Shown here: positions 18,467 through 26,380 of the stretch, piece after piece
Position numbering within the stretch: position 1 is the first letter of the stretch
Layout: every line of letters begins with the position of its first letter
Assembly: GCA_029202525.1 (NCBI GenBank)
Contig: CP119325.1
Location: forward strand, 881,001-945,000
Origin: Candidatus Pseudomonas phytovorans
GTDB taxonomy: Bacteria; Pseudomonadota; Gammaproteobacteria; Pseudomonadales; Pseudomonadaceae
Direction: 5' to 3'
Length of the DNA stretch: 64,000 nucleotides
Program-made: the position numbers and the translations under genes
Notes under the pieces: model-generated
The model's database searches: none
Told to the model about the DNA's origin: nothing
Seen by the model: the letters and a program-made list of their open reading frames with translations, nothing else

Positions 18467-19720
18467 TCAGCGGACTCCTGTCTGTGAAAACACTTCCGGT
18501 GTGACGGCACGCAGTGCCTGGCGAGGGCCGCCGATAACGTCGTATTCGAGTTGGCAGGACTGTTCGATGATGGCGTGATAAAGCTGCTTGATCAGTTCTG
18601 CCGGGACATTGAGCGTGCGCCCGCGCGCAGTGCAGCGGCTGAGCACCTGCCTGACCCGTTCTGGCTGCATCACCGGGGTATTGCTGCCCTTCTTGCTGTC
18701 GGCCACCTCGCGGATGATGTCCAGCCGCTGTGCGACAAGGTCGATCAGCTGATCGTCGATACGGTCGATGCGTTCGCGATGGCTGCCTAAGGCAGCGCTG
18801 CCGCCTTCGGTCCCCGGTGTTTGTGCCTGAACCACTTCGAACAACTGCCTGCAGCTTGCCGCCAGTTGTGGTTGGGCATGTTCCAGGTGGTTGCGCAGGC
18901 TGGCCATGGCGGCCAGGAACTCGATGTGGGAGTCGTTGCGGGCGTGCCCATCAAGGCGTTGCAACTGGGCGAATGCTTGCTCGCGTGCAGCTGCCGACGC
19001 CGGGTTGCCGGCCTGGATCTCCCAGTACACGTCCGGGTGGTTGGTCATCATGCGGGCTAGCAGGCAGAGCATGACCTTGAACGGTGGGGGGGCCAGTTCG
19101 ATCAGTTGCGCAAGCGGCACACCGCTGCTGGCCAAGGTGTGGCCAAAGGCAAGGACCATGGAGTGACCGACGGTTTGCAACAGGGCCATGGCCTGGTCGT
19201 GCTGCTGCGCTGTCAGCGTAAACAGGCGCATGCCGCGGCTTACCAGGCGTTCGCGCAGGTCGTCGAATGCTGCGTCGGCTTGGTAAGGCACGACCACCAC
19301 CGGTCGCCCCTCGGGGGCCAGGTCGCCAGAGAACATCGGGTTGAGCCCGGCCACCGGCTGCGGCAGCGACACATCGCGGACCAGCGTGGCGAAGGCACTT
19401 TTGATAGACAGTGTCTCGACCAGCAAGCAGTCCAGCGCCAGATGCGGCACCAAGGCGGGGAGCGCTTTGAGCAATACCTGTTCCGAAAGCGCCAGCACCA
19501 GCAGGTGCGCTGTTGCCAGGTGTTGGCACAGGGACGTGGAGGGTGCACAGATATCGCCCTGCATTGCCTCATAGCCCTGTGGTGACGGCACAGGTTCCAG
19601 GTCGACGCCCAGTACCTTCAGGCCGGTGGCATTCAGTTGCTCGCAGAGCATGCGCCCGATCGAGCCGGCGGCCCCGACGACGATCGCTAACCTCTCATTC
19701 GGGCAAGTGTCGGTAGTCAT
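18467..19720 (-). CDS. Fused TyrA-like dehydrogenase and chorismate-mutase-type domain (4-aminophenylpyruvate synthesis)
   Basis: A 417-residue fusion. Residues 1-290 form a TyrA/prephenate-dehydrogenase-like NAD(P) domain (VVGAAGSIGRMLCEQLNATG from residue 14; SVKSAF-type motif as SIKSAF; GLNPMFSG). Residues 315-395 form an AroQ-type helical mutase (RERIDRIDDQLIDLVAQRLD, then QPERVRQVL). In chloramphenicol and pristinamycin clusters, PapB and PapC do these two steps: 4-amino-4-deoxychorismate to 4-amino-4-deoxyprephenate, then oxidative decarboxylation to 4-aminophenylpyruvate. Here they are one chain in the order dehydrogenase-mutase, the reverse of E. coli TyrA (mutase-dehydrogenase). The ATG start overlaps the upstream stop (ATGA, 19717-19720) with GAGG 7 nt before it. 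By gene order it should be ObaF, but I did not verify that letter. Confidence 0.85.
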   Translation of the reverse strand: MTTDTCPNERLAIVVGAAGSIGRMLCEQLNATGLKVLGVDLEPVPSPQGYEAMQGDICAPSTSLCQHLATAHLLVLALSEQVLLKALPALVPHLALDCLLVETLSIKSAFATLVRDVSLPQPVAGLNPMFSGDLAPEGRPVVVVPYQADAAFDDLRERLVSRGMRLFTLTAQQHDQAMALLQTVGHSMVLAFGHTLASSGVPLAQLIELAPPPFKVMLCLLARMMTNHPDVYWEIQAGNPASAAAREQAFAQLQRLDGHARNDSHIEFLAAMASLRNHLEHAQPQLAASCRQLFEVVQAQTPGTEGGSAALGSHRERIDRIDDQLIDLVAQRLDIIREVADSKKGSNTPVMQPERVRQVLSRCTARGRTLNVPAELIKQLYHAIIEQSCQLEYDVIGGPRQALRAVTPEVFSQTGVR

Positions 19721-21177
19721 GCGCACACCTCGTCAAGCAGGGCGATTGCCTCTACCACGCCGCTGGCCTTGACCACGGTCTCGACGTATTCGCTTTCCGG
19801 GTCGGACAGTGCCGTGATGGCCCCGCCAACACCGAAACGGGCGCGAGCGTCATGCACAGCGACGCTGCGGATAAGGATGCTCAGGTCGCAGGCTCCGCCC
19901 AACGAAAGCCATCCCAGAGAGCCCGAATAGGTGCCCCGGGCGCCTTGTTCGAGTTCGCCGATGATCTGCATGGTGCGTTTTTTGGGCGCGCCGGTCATCG
20001 AGCCGCCGGGGAAGCTGGCCTTGATGCAGTCGATTGCCTGCATACCAGGTTTCAGTTGGCCCTGAATGGTCGAGACCAACTGGTGAGCGTGAGAGTAGCT
20101 TTCCACCACGAACAGCCCCGGCACTTTCACCGTGCCGATCTGGCACACCCTGCCGAGGTCGTTGCGCAGCAGGTCGACGATCATCAGGTTCTCGGCCAGG
20201 TCCTTTTCGTCCTGGCGCAGGTCGTCGAGTTGGCGTTGGTCTTCCCGGGCATCGTCGCTGCGTGGTCGGGTGCCCTTGATCGGCTTGGCTTCGGCCAGGC
20301 CATCACGGTCCACCTTGAGGAAGCGCTCGGGGGACGAACTGGCCATCTCGAAACCGGGGATGGCGTAATAGGCCGCGTGCGGCGCCGGGCTGAGTTCGCG
20401 CATGATGCGATAGAGGGCATAGGCGCTATGCTCGAACGGCAACTCCACCAGGTTGGTCAGGCAGACTTCATAGGTTTCGCCATCGACGATCTGGCGCTGA
20501 GCTTCAAGGATCTTGTCGATGTAGGCTGATTTTGCATGGCGGGCGTTGGCATGGGCAGCGATCCACTGCTCGACCTGGTCCAGGGACATGCGCCGGGGTC
20601 GCCTGGCCAAAGGTTGGGCAGCAGGCATTGCCTGCAGGCGCTTGCCGGCTAGTTCAAGCCAACTGCTGGCACCTGGCAGATCATATTCATCCTTGACCAG
20701 GTGCAACAGGTAGCTGCGGTTTTCCTGATGGTCGATCACCAGCATGCGGGTGGCGAGCATGAAGCACGCATCCGGGGCAGGTGATGTCCAGACCGGGTCG
20801 GCCAGGGTAGCCACCTTCAGTTCGTAGCCCAGTACCCCGACATAACCCAGGTTGAAGTCGAATGGCAGTTGTTCGGGACAGGGGGTGTGCTGGGCAAGCA
20901 TGCGCTCACCGAACCACGCGAGAAAGTCCTCGGCGGGTTCGTGCAGGGTACCCTCCAAGCGTCTTATCTCGACGCTGGCGCTGTCCTGCTTGTAGCGCAG
21001 TACCTCGGCCCAGCGACCTTGCGAATCGCCCATGAAGGTAAAGCGGGAGAACCCCGGGATCACCACACTGCTCTCCAGCAGGAAGCGGGCCGGGGACTGG
21101 GCGAACTCTTGCTCGAAGGCCGCCAGGGTGTCGGGCACATGGTCAAAGGCCCGGAATTCGACACGGTTGTCGCTCAT
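19717..21177 (-). CDS. pabB: 4-amino-4-deoxychorismate synthase component I (PabB-like)
   Basis: A 486-residue chorismate-binding enzyme that aminates chorismate to 4-amino-4-deoxychorismate using ammonia from the partner amidotransferase. The motif AKPIKGTRPR (near residue 290) has the lysine typical of PabB, where TrpE has PIAGT. Further motifs are DLLRNDLGRVCQIGTVKVP, SFPGGSMTGAPKKRTMQII and GTYSGSLGWLSLGG. A pathway-dedicated paralogue makes sense because the next protein rearranges and oxidises the product to 4-aminophenylpyruvate. It starts 28 bp after the amidotransferase stop and overlaps the dehydrogenase/mutase start. Anthranilate synthase is less likely given the lysine. Confidence 0.88.
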   Translation of the reverse strand: MSDNRVEFRAFDHVPDTLAAFEQEFAQSPARFLLESSVVIPGFSRFTFMGDSQGRWAEVLRYKQDSASVEIRRLEGTLHEPAEDFLAWFGERMLAQHTPCPEQLPFDFNLGYVGVLGYELKVATLADPVWTSPAPDACFMLATRMLVIDHQENRSYLLHLVKDEYDLPGASSWLELAGKRLQAMPAAQPLARRPRRMSLDQVEQWIAAHANARHAKSAYIDKILEAQRQIVDGETYEVCLTNLVELPFEHSAYALYRIMRELSPAPHAAYYAIPGFEMASSSPERFLKVDRDGLAEAKPIKGTRPRSDDAREDQRQLDDLRQDEKDLAENLMIVDLLRNDLGRVCQIGTVKVPGLFVVESYSHAHQLVSTIQGQLKPGMQAIDCIKASFPGGSMTGAPKKRTMQIIGELEQGARGTYSGSLGWLSLGGACDLSILIRSVAVHDARARFGVGGAITALSDPESEYVETVVKASGVVEAIALLDEVCA

Positions 21178-21205
21178 CAGGAATCTCCGGAAAGGCTGGC
21201 GAGGG

Positions 21206-21799
21206 CTAGCGGCACAGGCCGGCATGGTGCTGGTGCGCGAGGTCGCGGAAGTTGCCAAGCATTTGCAGGCCCGCCTCGGTGCAGATGGATTCGGGGTGGA
21301 ACTGGATACCGTGCAGTGGCCTGTCCTTGTGGCGGATGCCATGGATCATCCCGGACTGGTCCCAGGCGCTGACGACGAACGGCGATTTGACCTGACGCAC
21401 CATCAGCGAGTGGTAGCGCACTACGGTCAGGTCGGCAGGTAGCCCGGCAAACACGCCCTGCCCGTCATGGCTGATGCGGCTCAGGCGCCCGTGCATCGGT
21501 TCGGGGGCGTGGACTACGTCCATCCCGTGCAGGTGGGCCATGCACTGGTGCCCCAGGCACACACCCAGCACCGGCACGCGGGCATCGCGGATGACATCCT
21601 CGCTGAGGCCGATGTCTGCCTTGCGCGCTGGAGTGCCCGGGCCGGGCGAAATGATGATGGCGGCGTAACGGTCCAGGTCGATGTCGGCGGGTGACACGTC
21701 GTTGGTGAAGACATCAGGCTCTTCGCCGCAGACTTGGCCCATGAACTGGAAAAGGTTGTAGGTAAACGAATCGAAGTTGTCGACGATCAGGGTTTTCAC
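21206..21799 (-). CDS. pabA: Glutamine amidotransferase component of 4-amino-4-deoxychorismate synthase (PabA-like)
   Basis: A class I glutamine amidotransferase of 197 residues that releases ammonia from glutamine for the PabB-like partner. The catalytic cysteine is in PVLGVCLGHQCMAH (near residue 80), and the His-Glu pair is in IQFHPESI (near 170). The N-terminus LIVDNFDSFTYNLFQFMG and the oxyanion motif SPGPGTP are classical. The start is GTG (VKTLIVD), with GGAGG 9 nt upstream. PabA and TrpG subunits cannot be told apart by sequence here; the adjoining PabB-like gene decides the call. Confidence 0.87.
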   Translation of the reverse strand: MKTLIVDNFDSFTYNLFQFMGQVCGEEPDVFTNDVSPADIDLDRYAAIIISPGPGTPARKADIGLSEDVIRDARVPVLGVCLGHQCMAHLHGMDVVHAPEPMHGRLSRISHDGQGVFAGLPADLTVVRYHSLMVRQVKSPFVVSAWDQSGMIHGIRHKDRPLHGIQFHPESICTEAGLQMLGNFRDLAHQHHAGLCR

Positions 21800-21815
21800 G
21801 GCCGTTGTCCTCCAC

Positions 21816-22754
21816 TCAGGCGCTGGCGTAGTCACGGTCGGCAAAGGCTTCCCTGACCTGTGGCAGGTCGAGGATGCCCATCTGTCGCAGCAGCCGGTAC
21901 AAGCGCTGGAGGATCGATTTCTTCATGCGCGCGTGGTCGGCGTGGAAGGTCGGGTCGGATTCGTGGATCACCTGTTCGGCCTGTTCTGGTGTCAGGCCAC
22001 AATGGGCCAGCATGCGGCGTTCGAATCGTCGCTCGGGGTCGAGGTCCAGGAAGTCATCGAGGTAGGCGGGCAGCATGAGGCCGAAGCGCTCACGGGTGCT
22101 TTCCGGCAGAGTAGGCCAGCGCTTTTTCATCACGTCGGCGAAGAACCGCGAATGGCGCCCTTCATCACGAACGTGGTCGACCATCAGGGTGGTGAAGGAC
22201 TTGCTCAGCGCGCGCTCACGGCCAAGGTTGGCCACTTCGTCGGTCAGCACATTCTCGGCGATGGTCACGGCCAGCAGCTGGAACTCGGTGCGCAGCGTTT
22301 CGGGCAATTGCGCGTAGGCGCGGGCGGTCGCATCCAGCTTCTGGTTTGTCTGCGGCACTTCGATAGCCTCGATACCGCTTTTTTCATTCATCTGCGTGAG
22401 GTAATCCAGCGCCACGTGGGCATGGTATCCCTCGTCGATGATTACAGTGAGGGCCTGGAGTTTTTCTACGTTGCCAATGCCGGGGAATTTATCGTGCAGC
22501 ATGTCCAGGCAGCACTGGATAATAAACTTGGTTTCCAGTAATCCGACGTTGTACAGGAATTGATAGGCGGCCTGGGTCAACAGGTAGTTCTTGATGCCCT
22601 TCCCGTGCGCTTGAATAGTCGGGTGTTCACACATGGCGCAGCGCGAAACAGGGTAGATCAGTTGTTCACCGTCATAATCAGGGACGATAATTCGCGGCGT
22701 ACTACGCACCGTCGCTTTCGCGTACCAATGATCATTGATCAGGTCGAGGCTCAT
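21816..22754 (-). CDS. obaC: AurF-type diiron arylamine N-oxygenase (ObaC)
   Basis: A 312-residue non-haem diiron oxygenase that oxidises an aryl amine to a nitro group. The ligand pattern of AurF is reproduced: E74, E108 and H111 (DEGYHAH), E167 (TIAENVLTDE), then H194, E198 and H201 (VDHVRDEGRHSRFF), with the same E-x2-H and H-x3-E-x2-H spacings. In this pathway it should turn a 4-aminophenyl intermediate into the 4-nitrophenyl group of obafluorin; which intermediate is the real substrate is not visible. The last residues (LRQMGILDLP..) follow a conserved helical tail. It is the first biosynthetic gene after luxI, 50 bp downstream, and only a weak GGA precedes its ATG. Confidence 0.9.
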   Translation of the reverse strand: MSLDLINDHWYAKATVRSTPRIIVPDYDGEQLIYPVSRCAMCEHPTIQAHGKGIKNYLLTQAAYQFLYNVGLLETKFIIQCCLDMLHDKFPGIGNVEKLQALTVIIDEGYHAHVALDYLTQMNEKSGIEAIEVPQTNQKLDATARAYAQLPETLRTEFQLLAVTIAENVLTDEVANLGRERALSKSFTTLMVDHVRDEGRHSRFFADVMKKRWPTLPESTRERFGLMLPAYLDDFLDLDPERRFERRMLAHCGLTPEQAEQVIHESDPTFHADHARMKKSILQRLYRLLRQMGILDLPQVREAFADRDYASA

Positions 22755-22804
22755 GTTATTTTCCAGTCAGGTGAAGTGGGAACAAATGGCGAAGCGTTCG
22801 CCGA

Positions 22805-23353
22805 TCAGTTCACAGTGATCCAGGAGGCATACAAGGGTTGGCCGTATTTGCTGCATACCTGGCCAGCGCGCGAGGCATCTATGCCTACCTTGCGCAGCAG
22901 GCGCTCAATGCCCAGCGGCGACACCGTTATCAACTTGCGCGCCCCGTGCTCCGCGGCACAGCGCAATGTCGCCTGCATCAGCGCAATAGCATTGGGCGAA
23001 GAGATCTGCCGCTCGGCGCGGCACGGCGAAGCGCCGGCTGCGGCGAATCGCGACAGCTCCCAGACCTGCTCGCTGGCTGGCAGCGGCTGGCCGGCCATCA
23101 GTTCGGGAAACACTTCGCTTAGCAAATAAGGGGTGGCAGTACTCAATAGACGCGCCACACCGACCACTTGTTTCTGGTTGTCCCGGGCAAGGATATAAAC
23201 GGTATCTTCCCGGTCGAACTGATCGAACTCTGAGTCTTCTTCACAATCCAGTTCCCATCCCAATTGGCGGACAAAGACCTGATATCGATAATGCGCCATG
23301 GCCGAGCGCATACTGGCGTCCAGTGTTTCCAACGTACCCGTGATGAATTCCAT
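22805..23353 (-). CDS. LuxI-family acyl-homoserine-lactone synthase
   Basis: A 182-residue AHL synthase that makes the quorum signal from S-adenosylmethionine and an acyl-ACP. The invariant LuxI residues are all in place: R23, F27, W33, D44 and D47 (YRYQVFVRQLGW, EFDQFD), then VVGVARLL and the ELSRFA motif near residue 115. The start MEFITGTLET has GGAG 8 nt upstream. A lux box lies 63 bp upstream of the ATG, so the gene should be autoinduced with the LuxR protein encoded next to it. It is the promoter-proximal gene of the biosynthetic operon. The acyl chain cannot be predicted from the sequence. Confidence 0.92.
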   Translation of the reverse strand: MEFITGTLETLDASMRSAMAHYRYQVFVRQLGWELDCEEDSEFDQFDREDTVYILARDNQKQVVGVARLLSTATPYLLSEVFPELMAGQPLPASEQVWELSRFAAAGASPCRAERQISSPNAIALMQATLRCAAEHGARKLITVSPLGIERLLRKVGIDASRAGQVCSKYGQPLYASWITVN

Positions 23354-23415
23354 TTCTTTTGCTCCGCGAACATTCGTTGGCGGAGCTATTAGATACAACA
23401 GTTACTGAATGTGTA

Positions 23416-23435
23416 ACCTACCAAAAACAGTAGGG
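23416..23435 (-). promoter_or_regulatory. lux box upstream of luxI
   Basis: ACCTACCAAAAACAGTAGGG fits NNCT-N12-AGNN and has a perfect inner dyad CCTAC-N8-GTAGG. It lies 63 bp before the luxI start, a suitable place for LuxR-AHL activation of luxI and the genes behind it. Confidence 0.65.
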
Positions 23436-23480
23436 TGCGCTTCACATCACTGTCATGTTTACGGTTTGCCAAGGGTGTTC

Positions 23481-23575
23481 GGCTCTGTACGAAAAGCCTT
23501 GATACTCGGTGATGCTGCGTTGAGCGCCTACAGTACAGCGCAATCCATTTGTGATCAGGCTTTTCGTACAGTGCC
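23481..23575. mobile_element. 95-bp MITE-like element or IS remnant between luxR and luxI
   Basis: 18-bp terminal inverted repeats (GGCTCTGTACGAAAAGCC at 23481-23498 and the reverse complement of GGCACTGTACGAAAAGCC at 23558-23575, one mismatch) bound about 59 bp without coding capacity. The ends look like those of an IS, but there is no transposase and no obvious target duplication. The right end abuts the luxR stop codon, so the insertion may have set the present end of LuxR and separated luxR from the luxI promoter. Confidence 0.55.
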
Positions 23576-24285
23576 TAGAACAACAGCCCGAGCATGGCTG
23601 CGCGCACTACTGCGGCGGTCTTGTTGGCGGTCTTGAGCTTGCGCACGGCGTTTTTGATGTGGAAGTCGATGGTGTTTTTGGACAGTGTCAGCAGGTCGGC
23701 AATTTCACTGGCTGACTTGCCATCTGCTGTCCACTTGAGCACTTCGCGCTCCCGCTCGGTCAATTCGGGGGCCTCGGCACTCCTGTGCCGGCGGTTGAGG
23801 ATCGAGCTGAGTGAAGCGTGGGCGGTGCTGGCCAGCCAGCGCAGCTTGTCGCCGTTATGGTGCAGCTCGCGCTCGCTGATGGCTTCGCTGCGGGCCACGG
23901 TGAACATCGCACAGCTGCCGCCGGTGTTGAGCATCGACTGCGACAGCCCATTGTGCAGACCGTGCCCGCGGGCTTCCTCCCACAGTTCAGGGGTTTTTGC
24001 GTACAGCTGGTCACTCCAGAGTATGGGCCGCTCCGACTGGCGGCCGAGCAGAATGGTGGGGTCGCTTTCAAGGTACCTGGCCTTGCTGTAGCGCTCCTGC
24101 CACGAGGCTGAGTAGTTGTTCAGCATGATCGCCTTGGGGCTCGATAGCGGGTACGGCACCTGCAGGCCATAGGCGCAGTAGTTGAAATCCAGCGCGAGGC
24201 TGGCCTCCATGATTAACGCGAAAATAACGTTCTCATCGCCAGCACGTTCCAGTGCATGCAACAGCTCGATTTGCCAACAGTCCAT
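23575..24285 (-). CDS. LuxR-family quorum-sensing transcription regulator
   Basis: A 236-residue AHL receptor and activator. The ligand domain carries W62, Y66, D75, P76, W90 and G113, matching the conserved AHL pocket of TraR/LasR proteins. The C-terminal HTH is LTEREREVLKWTADGKSASEIADLL..SKNTIDFHIKNAVRKL (about 175-225). The sequence looks closest to the PhzR/RhlR-type group (LSSPKAIMLNNYSASWQERY). It is encoded on the same strand just upstream of luxI and should bind the lux box there. The stop codon TAG shares its last base with the edge of the 95-bp inverted-repeat element. No strong Shine-Dalgarno is seen before MDCWQIELLH. Confidence 0.92.
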   Translation of the reverse strand: MDCWQIELLHALERAGDENVIFALIMEASLALDFNYCAYGLQVPYPLSSPKAIMLNNYSASWQERYSKARYLESDPTILLGRQSERPILWSDQLYAKTPELWEEARGHGLHNGLSQSMLNTGGSCAMFTVARSEAISERELHHNGDKLRWLASTAHASLSSILNRRHRSAEAPELTEREREVLKWTADGKSASEIADLLTLSKNTIDFHIKNAVRKLKTANKTAAVVRAAMLGLLF

Positions 24286-24342
24286 GTTTGTTCTCGTCTT
24301 GTAAGGGATGCCACTGGGGCTACGCTGGCCTCCTGGCTTGCG

Positions 24343-24359
24343 CAGAATATGGCATTCTG
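24343..24359. promoter_or_regulatory. 17-bp dyad upstream of luxR
   Basis: CAGAAT-ATGGC-ATTCTG is a perfect 6-bp inverted repeat 58-74 bp upstream of luxR. It does not fit the lux-box rule and could be an operator for another regulator. Confidence 0.35.
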
Positions 24360-24377
24360 AAATTAGGATCCAAATTT

Positions 24378-24434
24378 ATGACGGATGTTTCATCGGTGCC
24401 GAAAACCCGACGAGGTGACTGGCAGCGAGCGTGA
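24378..24434 (+). CDS. Possible 18-residue ORF or gene-start remnant divergent from luxR
   Basis: An ORF reading MTDVSSVPKTRRGDWQRA-stop has AGGA 9 nt before the ATG. It is divergent from luxR at the right edge of the cluster. It may be a small peptide or the 5' stub of a gene broken when the cluster was acquired; I recognise no family. The surrounding 24286-24557 otherwise shows only the dyad and G-rich, non-coding sequence. Confidence 0.25.
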   Translation: MTDVSSVPKTRRGDWQRA

Positions 24435-24557
24435 TTGTTGCCGGGAGGCAATTGGGGAATGGCCCGGATGGGGCGCTGGAGAAGGGGAGAAGAGCGTGTA
24501 GAGGTGGCGCATGGCGGCACCTGAGGGGCAGGTGCCTGGCCAGCCTGTCAGCTGGTG

Positions 24558-24586
24558 AGGTTGGCCGGCGTCAAGCCGGCCAACCT
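24558..24586 (-). terminator. Strong hairpin after betA
   Basis: A perfect 12-bp stem (AGGTTGGCCGGC / GCCGGCCAACCT) with a 5-nt loop lies 18 bp past the betA stop. No T-run follows, so it may be a Rho-assisted terminator or an mRNA-stabilising structure. Confidence 0.5.
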
Positions 24587-24604
24587 TGGCGAAAGGGCAA
24601 GGAA

Positions 24605-26302
24605 TTAGCCTTGTTTCACTTCGCGCATAGGCTTGCCTTTCACCGGCGCGCCGTTGGCCACGTAGTACTTGGCAGTGCTGCGCGCCAAAGGCTTGCGGTT
24701 GCGGATCTTGTCCGAGATTTTCTCGGCGATCATGATCGTGGTGGCGTTGAGGTTGCCCGTGATGATGATCGGCATGATCGACGCATCGACCACACGCAGG
24801 CCCTTCATGCCGTGCACGCGGCCTTCGCCATCGACCACGGCCATGTCGTCGGTGCCCATCTTGCACGAGCAGGACGGGTGGAAGGCGGTTTCGGCGTGCT
24901 CGCGGATGAACTTGTCCAGCTGTTCATCGGTTTGCACGTCGGCGCCCGGGCTGATTTCGCGACCACGGTAGGGGTCCAGCGCCGGCTGGGCCATGATTTC
25001 GCGGGTCAGACGGATGCCGTCGCGGAACTCCTGCCAGTCCTGTTCGGTCGCCATGTAGTTGAACAGGATGCTCGGGTGCTGGCGCGGGTTCTTCGACTTG
25101 GCCTGGATACGGCCACGGCTTGGCGAGCGCATCGAGCCCATGTGGGCCTGGAAACCGTGTTCCTTCACGCCGTTGGAACCGTTGTAGTTAATCGCTACCG
25201 GCAGGAAGTGGTACTGAATGTTCGGCCACTCGAATTCAGGGCGGGTACGGATGAAACCGCCTGCCTCGAACTGGTTGCTGGCGCCGATGCCGGTGCCCTT
25301 GAACATCCACTCGGCACCGATGGCCGGCTGGTTCCACCACTGCAGCGAAGGGTACAGCGACACCGGCTGGGTGCAGGCGTACTGCAGGTACAGTTCCAGG
25401 TGGTCCTGCAGGTTCTCGCCCACGCCCGGCAGGTCGTGCACAACCGGGATGTCGAGGCTTTCGAGCAGGGCGCGCGGGCCGACGCCGGAGCGTTGCAGCA
25501 GCTGCGGCGATGCGATGGCGCCGGAGCTGACGATCACTTCCTTGCGGGCGCGGGCTTCAACGCGCTCTTCACTGTCGCCGACCAGGTAGGTCACGCCAAC
25601 GGCGCGCTTGCCGTCGAACAGCACGCGGTCGCTGAGGGCGTGGGTGACGATGGTCAGGTTCGGGCGCTTCTTGGCCTGGTCCAGGTAGCCACGGGCGGTG
25701 CTGGAGCGGCGGCCGTTCTTGGTGACCGAACGGTCCATCGGGCCGAAGCCCTCCTGCTGGTAGCCGTTGAGGTCTTCGGTGCGCGGGTAACCGGCTTGCA
25801 CGCCGGCGTCGACCATGGCGTGGAACAGCGGGTTGTTGCCAGCCTTTGGCGTGGCAACGCTGACCGGGCCTTCGCCACCGTGGTAGTCGTTCGGGCCGAT
25901 GTCGCGGGTTTCGGCTTTACGGAAGTACGGCAGGCAGTCGAGGTAGGTCCAGTCTGCGAGGCCTGGCAGTTCTGCCCAGCCGTCGAAGTCCATGGCGTTG
26001 CCGCGGATGTAGCACATGCCGTTGATCAGCGAAGAGCCACCCAGGCCCTTGCCACGGCCACATTCCATGCGGCGGCCGTCCATGTGCGGCTCCGGGTCGG
26101 TCTCGTAGGCCCAGTTGTAGCGGCGGCCCTGCAGCGGGAAGGCCAGGGCGGCTGGCATCTGGGTGCGGAAGTCGAAGCGGTAGTCGGGGCCACCGGCTTC
26201 CAGCAGCAGGACGCTGACGCCTGCGTCTTCGGTCAGGCGGGTCGCCAGGGTGTTACCGGCCGAGCCGGCACCAACGATGATGTAATCGAATTCTTGGGAC
26301 AT
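24605..26302 (-). CDS. betA: Choline dehydrogenase BetA
   Basis: A 565-residue membrane-associated GMC flavoprotein that oxidises choline to betaine aldehyde and can carry on to glycine betaine. Seen: the FAD dinucleotide motif DYIIVGAGSAGNTLATRL at the N-terminus, the GMC signature GRGKGLGGSSLINGMCYIRG near residue 85, the second GMC signature SSGAIASPQLLQRSGVG near 260, and the catalytic region FHPSCSCKMG near 465. The length is that of E. coli BetA (556). It is the last gene of betI-betB-betA, 78 bp after betB. It should be induced by choline through BetI and supply osmoprotectant, or carbon and nitrogen. Confidence 0.96.
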   Translation of the reverse strand: MSQEFDYIIVGAGSAGNTLATRLTEDAGVSVLLLEAGGPDYRFDFRTQMPAALAFPLQGRRYNWAYETDPEPHMDGRRMECGRGKGLGGSSLINGMCYIRGNAMDFDGWAELPGLADWTYLDCLPYFRKAETRDIGPNDYHGGEGPVSVATPKAGNNPLFHAMVDAGVQAGYPRTEDLNGYQQEGFGPMDRSVTKNGRRSSTARGYLDQAKKRPNLTIVTHALSDRVLFDGKRAVGVTYLVGDSEERVEARARKEVIVSSGAIASPQLLQRSGVGPRALLESLDIPVVHDLPGVGENLQDHLELYLQYACTQPVSLYPSLQWWNQPAIGAEWMFKGTGIGASNQFEAGGFIRTRPEFEWPNIQYHFLPVAINYNGSNGVKEHGFQAHMGSMRSPSRGRIQAKSKNPRQHPSILFNYMATEQDWQEFRDGIRLTREIMAQPALDPYRGREISPGADVQTDEQLDKFIREHAETAFHPSCSCKMGTDDMAVVDGEGRVHGMKGLRVVDASIMPIIITGNLNATTIMIAEKISDKIRNRKPLARSTAKYYVANGAPVKGKPMREVKQG

Positions 26303-26380
26303 GAAAGTACCCTCGTGTTGGCGGTGATCAGGGAGCGGGAACGCCCGTGCGCAGTGGCACGGGCGGGGCTGGACAAGGCC

